NCBI RefSeq assembly: GCF_023534745.1 | Contig: NZ_JAMHJQ010000020.1 | Location: 1 to 50,597, forward strand | DNA length: 50,597 nt | DNA from: Streptomyces sp. 35G-GA-8 | GTDB taxonomy: Bacteria > Actinomycetota > Actinomycetes > Streptomycetales > Streptomycetaceae | Reading direction: 5' to 3' | Part shown: positions 8,202 through 17,519 of the stretch, in pieces | Layout of the letters: each line of letters begins with the position of its first letter | Numbering within the stretch: the stretch's first letter is position 1 | Position numbers and translations under genes: made by a program | The notes under the pieces: generated by a model | What the model saw: only the letters and a program-made list of their open reading frames with translations | The model's database searches: none | Told to the model about the DNA's origin: nothing

Positions 8202-9356
8202 TCAGCTGACGGAGACCTCGGGCTCGCCCGAGGCGACGCCGTCCTTCTCCATCTGCTCCGCGATCTTCATGGCCTCGTCGATCAAGGTCTCCACGATCTT
8301 CGATTCCGGGACGGTCTTGATGACCTCGCCCTTCACGAAGATCTGGCCCTTGCCATTGCCGGACGCGACACCGAGGTCGGCCTCGCGGGCCTCGCCAGGA
8401 CCGTTCACGACACAGCCCATGACGGCCACACGCAGCGGGACCTCCATGCCCTCCAGACCGGCCGTCACCTCGTCGGCCAGCTTGTAGACATCGACCTGGG
8501 CCCGGCCGCAGGAGGGGCAGGAGACGATCTCCAGCCGGCGCTGACGCAGATTCAGCGACTCCAGGATCTGGATGCCGACCTTGACCTCCTCCGCGGGCGG
8601 GGCGGAGAGGGAAACCCGGATCGTGTCGCCGATGCCTTCGCTGAGGAGGGCGCCGAAGGCCACCGCGGACTTGATGGTGCCCTGGAACGCGGGGCCCGCC
8701 TCGGTGACGCCGAGGTGCAGCGGATAGTCGCACTGCGCCGCCAGCTGGCGGTACGCGTTGACCATGATCACCGGGTCGTTGTGCTTCACGGAGATCTTGA
8801 TGTCCCGGAAGCCGTGCTCCTCGAACAGCGACGCCTCCCACAGCGCCGACTCGACGAGCGCCTCCGGGGTGGCCTTGCCGTACTTCGCCAGCAGACGCGC
8901 GTCCAGCGAACCGGCGTTCACGCCGATCCGGATCGGGGTGCCGGTCTCACCGGCCGCCTTCGCGATCTCCTTGACCTTGTCGTCGAACTGCTTGATGTTC
9001 CCCGGATTCACCCGCACCGCCGCGCAGCCCGCGTCGATCGCCGCGAACACGTACTTCGGCTGGAAGTGAATGTCCGCGATCACCGGGATCTGCGACTTCC
9101 GCGCGATCGTCGCCAGCGCGTCCGCGTCGTCCTGCGTCGGGCACGCCACCCGTACGATCTGGCAGCCGGACGCCGTCAACTCCGCGATCTGCTGCAGCGT
9201 GGCGCCGATGTCCGACGTACGCGTCGTTGTCATCGACTGCACCGAGACCGGCGCGTCCCCGCCGACCGCCACCGACCCCACCTGGATCTGACGGCTGACC
9301 CGTCGGTCGGCGAGCTTCGTCGGAACGGACGGCATTCCGAGAGAAATTGCAGTCAT
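8202..9356 (-). CDS. ispG: 4-hydroxy-3-methylbut-2-enyl diphosphate synthase (flavodoxin)
   Basis: IspG (GcpE) turns methylerythritol cyclodiphosphate into HMBPP, the next-to-last MEP step, with a [4Fe-4S] cluster. The 384 residues show the N-terminal TIM barrel ([38 protein letters not shown]) and the C-terminal cluster domain with cysteines in [11 protein letters not shown] and [10 protein letters not shown]. It is the compact form without the extra domain found in plants. ATG 9356 gives [10 protein letters not shown]; its ribosome site is weak. The strong terminator at 9475-9503 lies between rseP and ispG, so ispG may have its own promoter in 9357-9474. Confidence 0.96.
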   Translation of the reverse strand: MTAISLGMPSVPTKLADRRVSRQIQVGSVAVGGDAPVSVQSMTTTRTSDIGATLQQIAELTASGCQIVRVACPTQDDADALATIARKSQIPVIADIHFQPKYVFAAIDAGCAAVRVNPGNIKQFDDKVKEIAKAAGETGTPIRIGVNAGSLDARLLAKYGKATPEALVESALWEASLFEEHGFRDIKISVKHNDPVIMVNAYRQLAAQCDYPLHLGVTEAGPAFQGTIKSAVAFGALLSEGIGDTIRVSLSAPPAEEVKVGIQILESLNLRQRRLEIVSCPSCGRAQVDVYKLADEVTAGLEGMEVPLRVAVMGCVVNGPGEAREADLGVASGNGKGQIFVKGEVIKTVPESKIVETLIDEAMKIAEQMEKDGVASGEPEVSVS

Positions 9357-9474
9357 CTGCTGTGCAACCCCAAGGTGTGGATCGAGGTCCCGAGATCGGC
9401 GGGCTCCAGCCCCCGAGATTACGCCACCGCGTGCGGGCCGGGCACATCCTCGCGAAAACTCCACCCAAAGGTAA

Positions 9475-9503
9475 GCGGCCGGACACGAATGGTGTCCGGC
9501 CGC
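9475..9503 (-). terminator. Strong hairpin after rseP
   Basis: A perfect 12-bp stem: GCGGCCGGACAC (9475-9486), loop GAATG, GTGTCCGGCCGC (9492-9503). It lies 17 bases past the rseP stop on the transcribed strand and should end or attenuate the dxr-rseP message. Confidence 0.8.
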
Positions 9504-9519
9504 CGCGAAACGGATTCAA

Positions 9520-10821
9520 TCAGCTGATCTTGACGGGGTTGAAGACATCGGCGACCAGGACGAGCAGGGTGAAGCAGATGAAGATCCCCGCCACGACATA
9601 GGCGACGGGCATCAGCTTCGCCACATCGAACGGGCCCGGGTCGGGCCGCTTGAACAGCCGTGCGAGCCTGCGCCGCAGCGATTCCCAGAGCGCGCCCGCG
9701 ATATGCCCGCCGTCGAGGGGCAGCAGGGGCAGCATGTTGAAGAGGAAGAGCGACAGATTGAAGCCCGCGAGCAGGAACAGCATCATCGCGATCTGGTTCT
9801 GCGCGGGGATGTCGAGCGTCATCACCTCGCCGCCGATGCGTGCCGCGCCGACCACACCGACCGGTGAGTCGTCCTTGCGGGGGCCGTCGCCGAAGGCCGC
9901 GCTCCAGAGGTCGGGGATCTTGGAGGGCAGGGCCAGGATCGACTCGACACCGTCCCCGATCATGGTGCCCATCCGGTCCACGGACTGCGGGAAGGAGAGC
10001 GGGACGATCTCGGTGGAGGCGGCGAAGCCGAGATAGCCGGCCGGTACGTACTTGTCCGGGACGACCTCTCCGTCGGAGTCCTTCTCGGCCACCATGTTCT
10101 TCGCGAGCGTGGCGTGGAGCACCTTCTCGGTGCCGTCGCGCTCGACGGTGATGGTGGCGGGGCCGATCGTCTTACGGATGAGGCCGGAGAGCGTCGCCCA
10201 GTCCTCGACGCGCTGTCCGTCGAAGGCGACGATCTTGTCGCCCTTCTGGAGACCGGCCGCGCGCGCGGGCGAGACGGGGTCCTTCTTCTCGCAGGTGTCG
10301 CGCTTCTCGCTCTGCGAGATCACACACTGCTGGACGCCGGCGACCTGGGTGGTCTGGGTCTGGAAGCCGAAGCTCATCGCCACACCGATGAAGATCACGG
10401 CGGCGAGGACGAGGTTCATGAACGGGCCCGCGAACATCACGATCACGCGCTTCCACGGCTTGCGCGTGTAGAAGAGGCGCTTCTCGTCGCCCGGCCCCAG
10501 CTCCTCGAAGGCGGCGGAGCGCGCGTCCTCTATCATCCCGCGCCACGGCGAGGTGGAGCGCGCCTCGATCTTGCCGTCGGGGCCCGGCGGGAACATTCCG
10601 ATCATCCGGATATAGCCGCCCATCGGGATCGCCTTGATCCCGTACTCCGTATCGCCCTTCGTGCGCGACCAGAGGGTCGGCCCGAAGCCGACCATGTACT
10701 GGGGCACGCGGATGCCGAAGAGTTTGGCCGTGGAGAGATGGCCCAGTTCGTGCCAGGCGATGGAGAAGAGCAGCCCCACGACAAAGACGAGAATGCCGAG
10801 GACCGTCAACAGGATCGTCAT
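9520..10821 (-). CDS. rseP: Site-2 membrane metalloprotease, RseP/RIP family
   Basis: A 433-residue intramembrane zinc protease of the RseP/SpoIVFB/Rip1 class, which cleaves transmembrane substrates such as anti-sigma factors. The first transmembrane helix carries HELGH (24-28), the two zinc His and catalytic Glu. The third zinc ligand is in the LDGGH element (about 369-373) after NMLPLLP. A PDZ domain lies between (around [14 protein letters not shown]), and a last hydrophobic helix precedes the C-terminus. Its ATG overlaps the dxr stop by four bases (ATGA), so the two are translationally coupled. Confidence 0.95.
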   Translation of the reverse strand: MTILLTVLGILVFVVGLLFSIAWHELGHLSTAKLFGIRVPQYMVGFGPTLWSRTKGDTEYGIKAIPMGGYIRMIGMFPPGPDGKIEARSTSPWRGMIEDARSAAFEELGPGDEKRLFYTRKPWKRVIVMFAGPFMNLVLAAVIFIGVAMSFGFQTQTTQVAGVQQCVISQSEKRDTCEKKDPVSPARAAGLQKGDKIVAFDGQRVEDWATLSGLIRKTIGPATITVERDGTEKVLHATLAKNMVAEKDSDGEVVPDKYVPAGYLGFAASTEIVPLSFPQSVDRMGTMIGDGVESILALPSKIPDLWSAAFGDGPRKDDSPVGVVGAARIGGEVMTLDIPAQNQIAMMLFLLAGFNLSLFLFNMLPLLPLDGGHIAGALWESLRRRLARLFKRPDPGPFDVAKLMPVAYVVAGIFICFTLLVLVADVFNPVKIS

Positions 10822-12083
10822 GCGCGAGCCTCCGCTGGCTGTTCTGCACTGAATTTCGCTGCCGTTTCACGGGCCCGGGCGCGGGCCCAGGTCTCCGCTT
10901 CGAGGACGTCCGCCACGGTGAGCGAGGTTCCCGTACGGGGGGTGCCGTGCTCCGCGACGACCTCCGTGACCGTATCCATGATGCCGTTGAACGGCAGCCG
11001 TCCCGCCAAAAACGCGTCCACGCACTCCTCGTTCGCGGCATTGAACACCGCGGGGGCCGTGCCGCCCAGGGCGCCGACGTGCCGGGCGAGTCCCACGGAA
11101 GGGAACGCCTCGGTGTCGAGCGGGAAGAACTGCCAGGTCGAGGCCGTGGTCCAGTCGAAGGCGGGCGCGGCGTCCGGCACCCGGTGCGGCCAGCCGAGGC
11201 CCAAGGCGATCGGCCCGCGCATATCGGGCGGGGTCGCCTGGGCCAGGGTCGAACCGTCGTTGAACTCCACCATCGAGTGGACATACGACTGGGGGTGTAC
11301 GACGACCTCGATGCGTTCGAAGGGAATGTCGTACAGCAGATGCGCCTCGATCACTTCGAGGCCCTTGTTGACGAGGGTCGCGGAGTTGACCGTGATCACC
11401 GGACCCATGGCCCAGGTGGGGTGCGCGAGGGCGTCCTTGGGGGTGACATGCGCCAGTTCGGCCTTCGTACGGCCCCGGAAGGGCCCGCCGGAGGCCGTCA
11501 CCACGAGCTTGCGCACCTCGGCGCGGGTGCCGGCGGCCAGCGCCTGGAAGAGCGCGGCGTGCTCGGAGTCGACGGGGATGATCTGGCCGGGGCGGGCCAG
11601 GGCCTTCACCAGCGGTCCGCCGACGATCAGCGATTCCTTGTTGGCGAGCGCGAGCGTACGGCCCGCCGTGAGGGCGGCGAGGGTCGGCGCGAGTCCGATG
11701 GAGCCGGTGATGCCGTTGAGCACGGTGTGACAGTCCGACGCCGCCAGCGCCGTGGCGGCGTCGGGTCCCGCGAGGATCTCGGGGAGCGGTTCACCCGTCC
11801 CGTACCGCCCGGCGAGCGCCTCCCTGAGCGCGGGCACGGCCTCCTCGCGCGCGACCGCGACGGTACGGACCCGCAGCCGCCACGCCTGCTCGGCGAGCAG
11901 TTCCACACGACCGCCGGCGGCGGAGAGCGCGGTGACACGGAAGCGGTCGGGGTGGCGCAGGACCAGGTCGATGGCCTGCGTGCCAATGGATCCGGTGGAG
12001 CCGAGGACGACGATGTCCCGGCGGCCTTCGATCGGATCGAAGGTGGTGTGCGGATCGGCGAGAGGGGCTGGGCAGTCGCTCAT
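10818..12083 (-). CDS. dxr: 1-deoxy-D-xylulose-5-phosphate reductoisomerase
   Basis: Dxr (IspC) converts DXP to methylerythritol 4-phosphate with NADPH, the first committed MEP step. The 421 residues include the nucleotide-binding [15 protein letters not shown], the [12 protein letters not shown] strand, the metal/substrate loop [22 protein letters not shown] and [16 protein letters not shown]. It is followed by overlapping rseP and then ispG, a common actinobacterial arrangement that groups two MEP enzymes with a protease. The 82 bases upstream, after the lipoprotein stop, would hold its promoter unless it is read through. Confidence 0.97.
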   Translation of the reverse strand: MSDCPAPLADPHTTFDPIEGRRDIVVLGSTGSIGTQAIDLVLRHPDRFRVTALSAAGGRVELLAEQAWRLRVRTVAVAREEAVPALREALAGRYGTGEPLPEILAGPDAATALAASDCHTVLNGITGSIGLAPTLAALTAGRTLALANKESLIVGGPLVKALARPGQIIPVDSEHAALFQALAAGTRAEVRKLVVTASGGPFRGRTKAELAHVTPKDALAHPTWAMGPVITVNSATLVNKGLEVIEAHLLYDIPFERIEVVVHPQSYVHSMVEFNDGSTLAQATPPDMRGPIALGLGWPHRVPDAAPAFDWTTASTWQFFPLDTEAFPSVGLARHVGALGGTAPAVFNAANEECVDAFLAGRLPFNGIMDTVTEVVAEHGTPRTGTSLTVADVLEAETWARARARETAAKFSAEQPAEARA

Positions 12084-12165
12084 GCCCCCATTCTTGCCTC
12101 ATCCCCGCGCCGGGAGGACAGCGCGCCCCCGCAGGTGTTCCCGTGCGCCGGTTCTGATGGCTGAT

Positions 12166-12969
12166 TCACGGCTTTTCCGCGGCTTCCCCGGCCACCGACC
12201 GGAACTTCTGCCACTGGGCCTGGACGATCTCGTCGGGCACTCCCCCGACATCCTTCGTGCCGGTGATCTCGGCGCGGAAGGAGAGCGTGGTGGAGCCGGA
12301 CCGTACGACGGTCAGATACTCGTACAGCTTCAGCGTGCCCTTCACGTCGAGGATGGTGAAGCGGTACGCCCTCGCCTCGTCCCCCACGTCCGGGGCGGTG
12401 GCGGGCTCCACCTTCAGATAGGTCGCCCGCGCCAGCGCCCGGTCCTCGGTGAACCCGCCCGCGCACTCCCGCCCCGCCGTGGCGAGGGCCTTCATCACAC
12501 CGGTCGCGTCCGGCGCGGTGTACGAACGCAGCTGTACGGAGACGGTGAGGCCGAGCATCTCGTCGGGTATGTCGGCCTTGCGCTGGACCTCGGCGACGGG
12601 GTCGAACGCGGTGGCGCCCTTGGCGAGGCTGACGAGCGGCTGGCAGACGGCGGGATCGGCGGTGTAGTCGTCACCGAGGGGCGCGCCGAGGGCGTACTCG
12701 GAGGCGGTGTACGCGCCGACGCGCTCGCCGTCGGTCAGGGACGCGGCGGTGAGCCGGTCCACGGTGAGCGGCGCGGGCCCGGCGGCGGAGGTGGAGGCGG
12801 CGACGGAGGGCCCCTCGGCCGGATTCCCGCTCGCCTCGCCGCTCGCCTTCCCGCCCTTGCCGTCGTCGGCGCTCTGCCCGTCACCACCGCACGCGGCCAC
12901 CCCGACCAGTACGAGCCCTGCGGCCACCGCCCCAAGACCCCGCGCCCACCGCTTCCCGGCCCCGAACAT
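12166..12969 (-). CDS. Putative secreted lipoprotein, unknown function
   Basis: The 267-residue protein has a basic N-terminus, a hydrophobic stretch and the lipobox VGVAAC (Cys27), followed by a Gly/Ser/Lys-rich linker, so it is probably anchored to the outer face of the membrane. The mature part is a single globular domain of about 200 residues with two Cys (in AVCQPL and GRECAGG) that could form a disulfide. I recognise no enzyme motif; the shape resembles small extracellular sensor or substrate-binding domains of actinobacteria, but that is a guess. It is upstream of dxr on the same strand. Confidence 0.8.
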   Translation of the reverse strand: MFGAGKRWARGLGAVAAGLVLVGVAACGGDGQSADDGKGGKASGEASGNPAEGPSVAASTSAAGPAPLTVDRLTAASLTDGERVGAYTASEYALGAPLGDDYTADPAVCQPLVSLAKGATAFDPVAEVQRKADIPDEMLGLTVSVQLRSYTAPDATGVMKALATAGRECAGGFTEDRALARATYLKVEPATAPDVGDEARAYRFTILDVKGTLKLYEYLTVVRSGSTTLSFRAEITGTKDVGGVPDEIVQAQWQKFRSVAGEAAEKP

Positions 12970-13112
12970 CCTTGCCCCCGTCGTGAGTCGATCGCGCCGC
13001 GTCGACGGCGCGCCTGGTCCTACGTCTGCTCTGCGCCGCTGAGCTTATGGGGGCCCTTGCCGGCCGTGCTGACCCGCGTACCGGAAGCGCCGGCGCGGGG
13101 TCTGTCCGTCGC

Positions 13113-13604
13113 TCAGTAGTGGGTCGTGATGCCGAACTTCTCGCGGAGCCTGGCCATGTCGTGGCGGTCCCGGTCGGTCGGCTCGTATCCCTGGTGGAAG
13201 AGGACCTGTTGCCCGGCCGAGATGCACCGGACCGTCGTATCCCCGATGGTGCCCGTGGTGAAGCACTCCGCCGGGTACACATAAGGCTGCTCCGGGTCCA
13301 GTGAGGACTGGAGCGCCGAGCCGTCCGGGGCGAAGGAGAGGGGGTGGAGATCGATCTCCACGCCCGTCGGGCGGGCGAGTACGAAACGCACCGGGCGCCA
13401 GTCCAGGGTCTCGGCGAAGCCCGCGGCGGCGAGCGCCTCGATGACACGGGGTTCCTGGTCGGCGCGGTGCAGGAGATCCAGATCGCGGTGGGGGCGGGTC
13501 TGGGTGCCGAGCAGGGCGTCGATGCCCCAGCCTCCGGCGATCCAGACGTCCGCGTCGGCCTTCCGCAGCAGGTCCAGCACGGTCAGTACGTCGTCGGCGT
13601 TCAT
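13113..13604 (-). CDS. ANT/Lin-type nucleotidyltransferase-domain protein
   Basis: A 163-residue protein of the small nucleotidyltransferase class that includes aminoglycoside 2''-adenylyltransferase and lincosamide nucleotidyltransferases. It has VWIAGGWGIDALLG followed by TRPHRDLDLL, where the Asp pair of HRDLDL is the metal-binding DxD; GVEIDLHPL adds the third Asp. This would transfer AMP from ATP to a hydroxyl group. The natural substrate is unknown, and a drug-resistance role is possible but not shown. ATG 13604 is chosen over the GTG at 13607; neither has a clear ribosome site. Confidence 0.82.
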   Translation of the reverse strand: MNADDVLTVLDLLRKADADVWIAGGWGIDALLGTQTRPHRDLDLLHRADQEPRVIEALAAAGFAETLDWRPVRFVLARPTGVEIDLHPLSFAPDGSALQSSLDPEQPYVYPAECFTTGTIGDTTVRCISAGQQVLFHQGYEPTDRDRHDMARLREKFGITTHY

Positions 13605-13713
13605 CACGCGGCGGCACGCTACGCCGTCAACTCCGGTCGCCGCCAGTCATTTTCCCGGCCCCCCGGCCGGTCCGGGGAACGCACCGCCGCTGGGGCGAGT
13701 TGGGTCGGGCGCA

Positions 13714-13755
13714 TTGACACACCTCACCCGCGGCCCGATTCTGAGAGCGCTCTCA
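13714..13755 (+). promoter_or_regulatory. GH64 glucanase promoter with LacI-family-type palindrome
   Basis: TTGACA at 13714-13719 is followed, 17 bases on, by GATTCT (13737-13742), a plausible -35/-10 pair. The perfect 14-bp palindrome TGAGAGCGCTCTCA (13742-13755) sits at the expected start point, 36 bases before the glucanase start. It differs symmetrically at two positions from the CebR/CelR operator TGGGAGCGCTCCCA. A LacI-type repressor bound there would block transcription until a glucan sugar is present. Confidence 0.75.
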
Positions 13756-13791
13756 ACCCGCTCCTCAACCCCACACAGCAGGAGGTAGAGC

Positions 13792-14988
13792 GTGCTTGGC
13801 ACCAGAAAGTTGCTCGCGGCGCTGGCCGCCGCGGTGATCTTCGCAACGGGGTTCTCGGCCGCCGGCCCCGCGGCTCCCGCCGAGGCCGCGGTTCCCACGA
13901 CCATTCCGCTCACCATCACGAACAACTCCGGCCGCACGGACCCGGTCTACATCTACAACCTCGGCACCCTGCTCACGACGGGCCAGCAGGGCTGGGCCGA
14001 CGCGAACGGCACGTTCCACGCCTGGCCCGCCGGCGGCAATCCCCCCACCCCGGCGCCCGACGCGTCGATCGCCGGACCCGCCAACGGGCAGTCCACGACG
14101 ATCCGGATGCCGAAGTTCTCCGGCAGGGTCTACTTCTCGTACGGCCAGAAGCTCGACTTCAGGCTGACGACCGGCGGACTGGTGCAGCCCGCCGTGCAGA
14201 ACCCGTCCGACCCGAACCGGAACATCCTGTTCAACTGGACCGAATACACACTCAATGACGCCGGACTGTGGATCAACAGCACACAGGTCGATATGTTCTC
14301 GGCGCCCTACGCCGTCGGCGTCCGGGCCTCCAACGGCACCACCAAGACCACCGGCCATCTCAAGGCGGGCGGCTACCAGGGATTCTTCGACTCCCTCAGG
14401 AGCCAGCCGGGCGGCTGGGCCAACCTGATCCAGACCCGGTCCGACGGCACGATCCTGCGCGCCCTCTCGCCCGGTCACGGCATCGGGGCCGGCAACCTGC
14501 CCGCCTCCGTGATGGACGACTACATCAACCGGGTGTGGAGCAGGTACACCACCTCCACGCTGACGGTGACACCGTTCGCGGACCAGCCGAACACCAAGTA
14601 CTTCGGCCGGGTCTCGGGCAACACCATGAACTTCACCAACAGCGCGGGAGCGGTCGTCACGTCCTTCCAGAAGCCCGACTCCGACTCGATCTTCGGCTGC
14701 TACAAGCTGCTGGACGCACCGAACGACCTCGTACGCGGGCCGATCTCGCGCACGCTCTGCGCGGGGTTCAACCGCTCCACGCTCCTGGTCAACCCCAACC
14801 AGCCGGACACGAGTCCGGCCGGCTTCTACCAGGACGGGGTGACCAACCACTACGCCAAGAAGATCCACGAGCGGATGGCCGACGGCAAGGCGTACGCCTT
14901 CGCCTTCGACGACGTCGGCAACTACGAGTCACTGGTGCACGACGGTGACCCGCAGCAGGCCTCCATCACGCTCGACCCGTTCAACTGA
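13792..14988 (+). CDS. Secreted GH64 endo-beta-1,3-glucanase
   Basis: A 398-residue secreted protein of glycoside hydrolase family 64 (laminaripentaose-producing type), which cuts beta-1,3-glucan of fungal walls or laminarin. Residues 1-33 form a signal peptide ending near AEA. The thaumatin-like GH64 fold follows: IPLTITNNSGRTDPVYIYNLG, the strand VYFSYGQKLDFRL, and NWTEYTLND with TQVDMF. Glu151 and Asp167 have the 16-residue spacing of the catalytic pair reported for the S. matensis enzyme. No carbohydrate-binding module is attached. GTG 13792 has AGGAGG upstream. Control by the palindrome at 13742-13755 is likely. Confidence 0.92.
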   Translation: MLGTRKLLAALAAAVIFATGFSAAGPAAPAEAAVPTTIPLTITNNSGRTDPVYIYNLGTLLTTGQQGWADANGTFHAWPAGGNPPTPAPDASIAGPANGQSTTIRMPKFSGRVYFSYGQKLDFRLTTGGLVQPAVQNPSDPNRNILFNWTEYTLNDAGLWINSTQVDMFSAPYAVGVRASNGTTKTTGHLKAGGYQGFFDSLRSQPGGWANLIQTRSDGTILRALSPGHGIGAGNLPASVMDDYINRVWSRYTTSTLTVTPFADQPNTKYFGRVSGNTMNFTNSAGAVVTSFQKPDSDSIFGCYKLLDAPNDLVRGPISRTLCAGFNRSTLLVNPNQPDTSPAGFYQDGVTNHYAKKIHERMADGKAYAFAFDDVGNYESLVHDGDPQQASITLDPFN

Positions 14989-15012
14989 TCGCGACCCGTC
15001 ACACATGACCGT

Positions 15013-15044
15013 CCCATGACCGGTCGGTTGACTCCGGTCATGGG
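15013..15044 (+). terminator. Terminator hairpin after the GH64 gene
   Basis: An 11-bp perfect stem, CCCATGACCGG (15013-15023) with CCGGTCATGGG (15034-15044), loop of 10 bases, 25 bases beyond the glucanase stop. It also lies beyond the stop of the minus-strand small membrane gene, so it may serve both. Confidence 0.75.
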
Positions 15045-15105
15045 GCGGGGTTACGGGTGGGCCGAGCGGCCCTCACGGGTGCGGCCTTCGCGGGAACGGC
15101 GGCCC

Positions 15106-15288
15106 TCACGGGAACAGCAGGATTCCCGCCAGGATGATCACGATGATCGCGATGGCGACGGCCATGACCTTCCAGGCCGTGCTGTGGACCGGGGGCGGCC
15201 CCTTCGGTCCGCCTCCGCGCGGCCGGTCCTCCCGGAGCTGTGGGTTCTCCGGCCGCCCATGTGCGTAGAAGTCGGCGTCGCCGGCCAT
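15106..15288 (-). CDS. Small single-pass membrane protein
   Basis: A 60-residue protein: a polar, Pro/Gly-rich N-terminal half (MAGDADFYAHGRPENP and onward) and one C-terminal hydrophobic helix (VMAVAIAIIVIILAGILLFP) that runs to the last residue. This is a tail-anchored topology with the N-terminus probably inside. A good ribosome site (GAGGGGG) lies five bases before ATG 15288, which supports a real gene despite the size. No partner is evident and I do not recognise the family. Confidence 0.7.
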   Translation of the reverse strand: MAGDADFYAHGRPENPQLREDRPRGGGPKGPPPVHSTAWKVMAVAIAIIVIILAGILLFP

Positions 15289-15358
15289 GGCAACCCCCTC
15301 ACAGAGGTCGACGGACCCCGCCCGGCTCGGACGGGAGGCGCGGTAGGCATCCCTACCA

Positions 15359-15401
15359 TTCCTCTACATTTTACCCACAAAGCGGGCAAAATGTAGAGGA
15401 A
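15359..15401 (-). terminator. AT-rich 14-bp inverted repeat downstream of the acyl-CoA dehydrogenase gene
   Basis: TTCCTCTACATTTT (15359-15372) is perfectly complementary to AAAATGTAGAGGAA (15388-15401); inside, CCC pairs with GGG across a 7-base loop. It lies 13 bases past the dehydrogenase stop codon, where its terminator would be expected. The composition is strikingly AT-rich for this genome, and the T-run lies within the stem rather than after it, so an operator or protein-binding role is also possible. Confidence 0.65.
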
Positions 15402-15414
15402 AATATGCCTCGCT

Positions 15415-17388
15415 TCAGTGGATCGGACGGTGCACGTTCTCCCGCCGGGACGGTCCCGGAGTCGCGTCCGCGATCCAGGGGCCCTCACCGCTCGGGTCGA
15501 TGATCCCGGCCTCCAGCCAGGTGTACGTACCGGCCAGGACACCGTTCACGACCTTGCGGTCCAGGTCGTCCGTGTTGGACCAGAGCCGTGTGAACAGCTC
15601 CTCGACCCGGATACGGGCCTGCCGGCAGAAGACGTCGGCCAGCTGGTACGCCTCACGGCCGTGGTCGCCGCTCGTCCGCATCAGCTCGGCCCGTACACAG
15701 GCCGCGCTCATCGCGAACAGTTCGGCGCCGATGTCCACGATCCTGCCGAGGAAGCCCTGCTTGGTCTCCATCCGGCCCTGCCAGCGCGACATGGCGTAGA
15801 AGGTGGAGCGGGCGAGCTTGCGCGCGTTGCGCTCGACATAGCGCAGATGCGTCGACAGGTCCGGGTGTCCCGCCGGGTGGAACTCCGCGTACGAGCCGGG
15901 CAACCGGCCCGGCCCCGTGACCAGCTGCGGCAGCCAGCGGGCGTAGAACCGGCCCGCCTGCGCACCGGCCCGCGCCTTGTCCGAGAGCGACTTCTCCGGA
16001 TCGATGATGTCGCCCGCGACGGACAGATGGGCGTCGACCGCCTCGCGCGCGATCAGCAGATGCATGATCTCCGTGGAGCCCTCGAAGATCCGGTTGATGC
16101 GCAGATCGCGGAGCATCTGTTCGGCGGGTACGGCGCGTTCGCCGCGCGCGGCCAGGGAGTCCGCGGTCTCGAAGCCTCGGCCGCCCCGGATCTGGACCAG
16201 CTCGTCGGCCATCAGACAGCTCATCTCGGAGCCGTACAGCTTGGCCAGGGCCGCCTCGATCCTGATGTCGTTGCGGTCCTCGTCCGCCATCTGGGAGGCC
16301 AGGTCCACGACCGCCTCCAGAGCGAACGTGGTGGCGGCGATGAACGAGATCTTCGCGCCCACGGCCTCGTGGCGGCCGACCGCTCTGCCCCACTGCTCGC
16401 GGGCGGCCGACCATTCGCGGGCGATCTTCAGACACCACTTGCCGGCGCCCACGCACATCGCGGGCAGCGAGAGCCGGCCGGTGTTGAGGGTGGTGAGGGC
16501 GATCTTCAGGCCCGCGCCCTCGGGGCCGATGCGGTTCGCGGCGGGCACCCGGACCTGGTGGAAGCGGGTGACACCGTTCTCCAGACCGCGCAGGCCCATG
16601 AAGGCGTTGCGGTTCTCGACCGTGATGCCCGGGGAGCCGGCCTCGACGACGAACGCCGTGATGCCGCCCTTCCCGCCCTCCGTCTTCGGCACGCGCGCCA
16701 TCACGACGAGCAGATCGGCGACGACTCCATTGGTCGTCCACAGCTTCACACCGTCGAGGACGTACGAGTCGCCGTCGGGCACGGCGGTGGTGGCCAGCCG
16801 GGCGGGGTCGGAGCCCACGTCCGGCTCGGTGAGGAGGAAGGCCGAGATGTCGGTGCGGGCCAGGCGCGGCAGGAACGTGTCCTTCTGCTCCTGGGTGCCG
16901 AAAAGCTTCAGCGGCTGCGGTACGCCGATCGACTGATGGGCGGAGAGCAGCGCGCCGATCGCCGGACTGGCGGAGCCGACCAGGGCCAGGGCCTTGTTGT
17001 AGTACACCTGGGTGAGGCCGAGCCCGCCGTACTTGGTCTCGATCTTCATACCGAGCGCGCCCAGCTCCTTGAGGCCGTTGATCACCTCGTCGGGGATCCG
17101 GGCCTCGCGCTCGATCCGCGCGCCGTCGATCCTCGTCTCGCTGAACTCGCGGAGCTTGGTCAGGAACTGCTCGCCGCGCTTGACGTCCTCGGACGCGGGC
17201 ATCGGGTGCGGATGGATGAGATCGAGACGGAAGCGGCCGAGGAACATCTCCTTGGCGAAGCTCGGCTTGCGCCAGCCCTGTTCCCGGGCCGCTTCGGCGA
17301 CCTGGCGCGCTTCCCGCTCGGAGACCTTGGGCGTGCCCTGGGGTTCCTGCGGTGCGGATGCTGCTGAGGGTGCGGATGGGGCGGACAT
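15415..17388 (-). CDS. Long-form acyl-CoA dehydrogenase
   Basis: A 657-residue FAD enzyme of the very-long-chain/ACAD9-like group, which oxidises acyl-CoA to enoyl-CoA at the start of beta-oxidation. The acyl-CoA dehydrogenase core covers about residues 70-465: FLLTEPDVGSDPA and KLWTTNG in the middle domain, and IRGGRGFE and INRIFEGSTEIMH in the FAD/C-terminal helices. About 190 extra helical residues follow, as in the VLCAD type. No signal or membrane helix is seen. ATG 17388 follows a GAGG. It is flanked by unrelated genes and appears monocistronic. Confidence 0.92.
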   Translation of the reverse strand: MSAPSAPSAASAPQEPQGTPKVSEREARQVAEAAREQGWRKPSFAKEMFLGRFRLDLIHPHPMPASEDVKRGEQFLTKLREFSETRIDGARIEREARIPDEVINGLKELGALGMKIETKYGGLGLTQVYYNKALALVGSASPAIGALLSAHQSIGVPQPLKLFGTQEQKDTFLPRLARTDISAFLLTEPDVGSDPARLATTAVPDGDSYVLDGVKLWTTNGVVADLLVVMARVPKTEGGKGGITAFVVEAGSPGITVENRNAFMGLRGLENGVTRFHQVRVPAANRIGPEGAGLKIALTTLNTGRLSLPAMCVGAGKWCLKIAREWSAAREQWGRAVGRHEAVGAKISFIAATTFALEAVVDLASQMADEDRNDIRIEAALAKLYGSEMSCLMADELVQIRGGRGFETADSLAARGERAVPAEQMLRDLRINRIFEGSTEIMHLLIAREAVDAHLSVAGDIIDPEKSLSDKARAGAQAGRFYARWLPQLVTGPGRLPGSYAEFHPAGHPDLSTHLRYVERNARKLARSTFYAMSRWQGRMETKQGFLGRIVDIGAELFAMSAACVRAELMRTSGDHGREAYQLADVFCRQARIRVEELFTRLWSNTDDLDRKVVNGVLAGTYTWLEAGIIDPSGEGPWIADATPGPSRRENVHRPIH

Positions 17389-17519
17389 GAGGAACTCACC
17401 TCGCCGCGGAGTCGGGTCCAGTGACGGTTCAACCGGCCTGGTACTACTCGTCCGTATCTACCCGATTCCGGCGGCCCGCACCAGTCGTGGCGCGGGCCGC
17501 GGAGGCCCCCGGGGCGCTT

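Noticed and set aside
15359-15401. AT-rich inverted repeat as the end of an insertion sequence
   Set aside because: No transposase, target-site duplication or second copy is visible in the window; a terminator fits the position.
15418-17367. A 649-codon plus-strand frame opposite the acyl-CoA dehydrogenase
   Set aside because: Mirror frame of an obvious gene; low-complexity Arg/Val/Gly composition and no recognisable fold.
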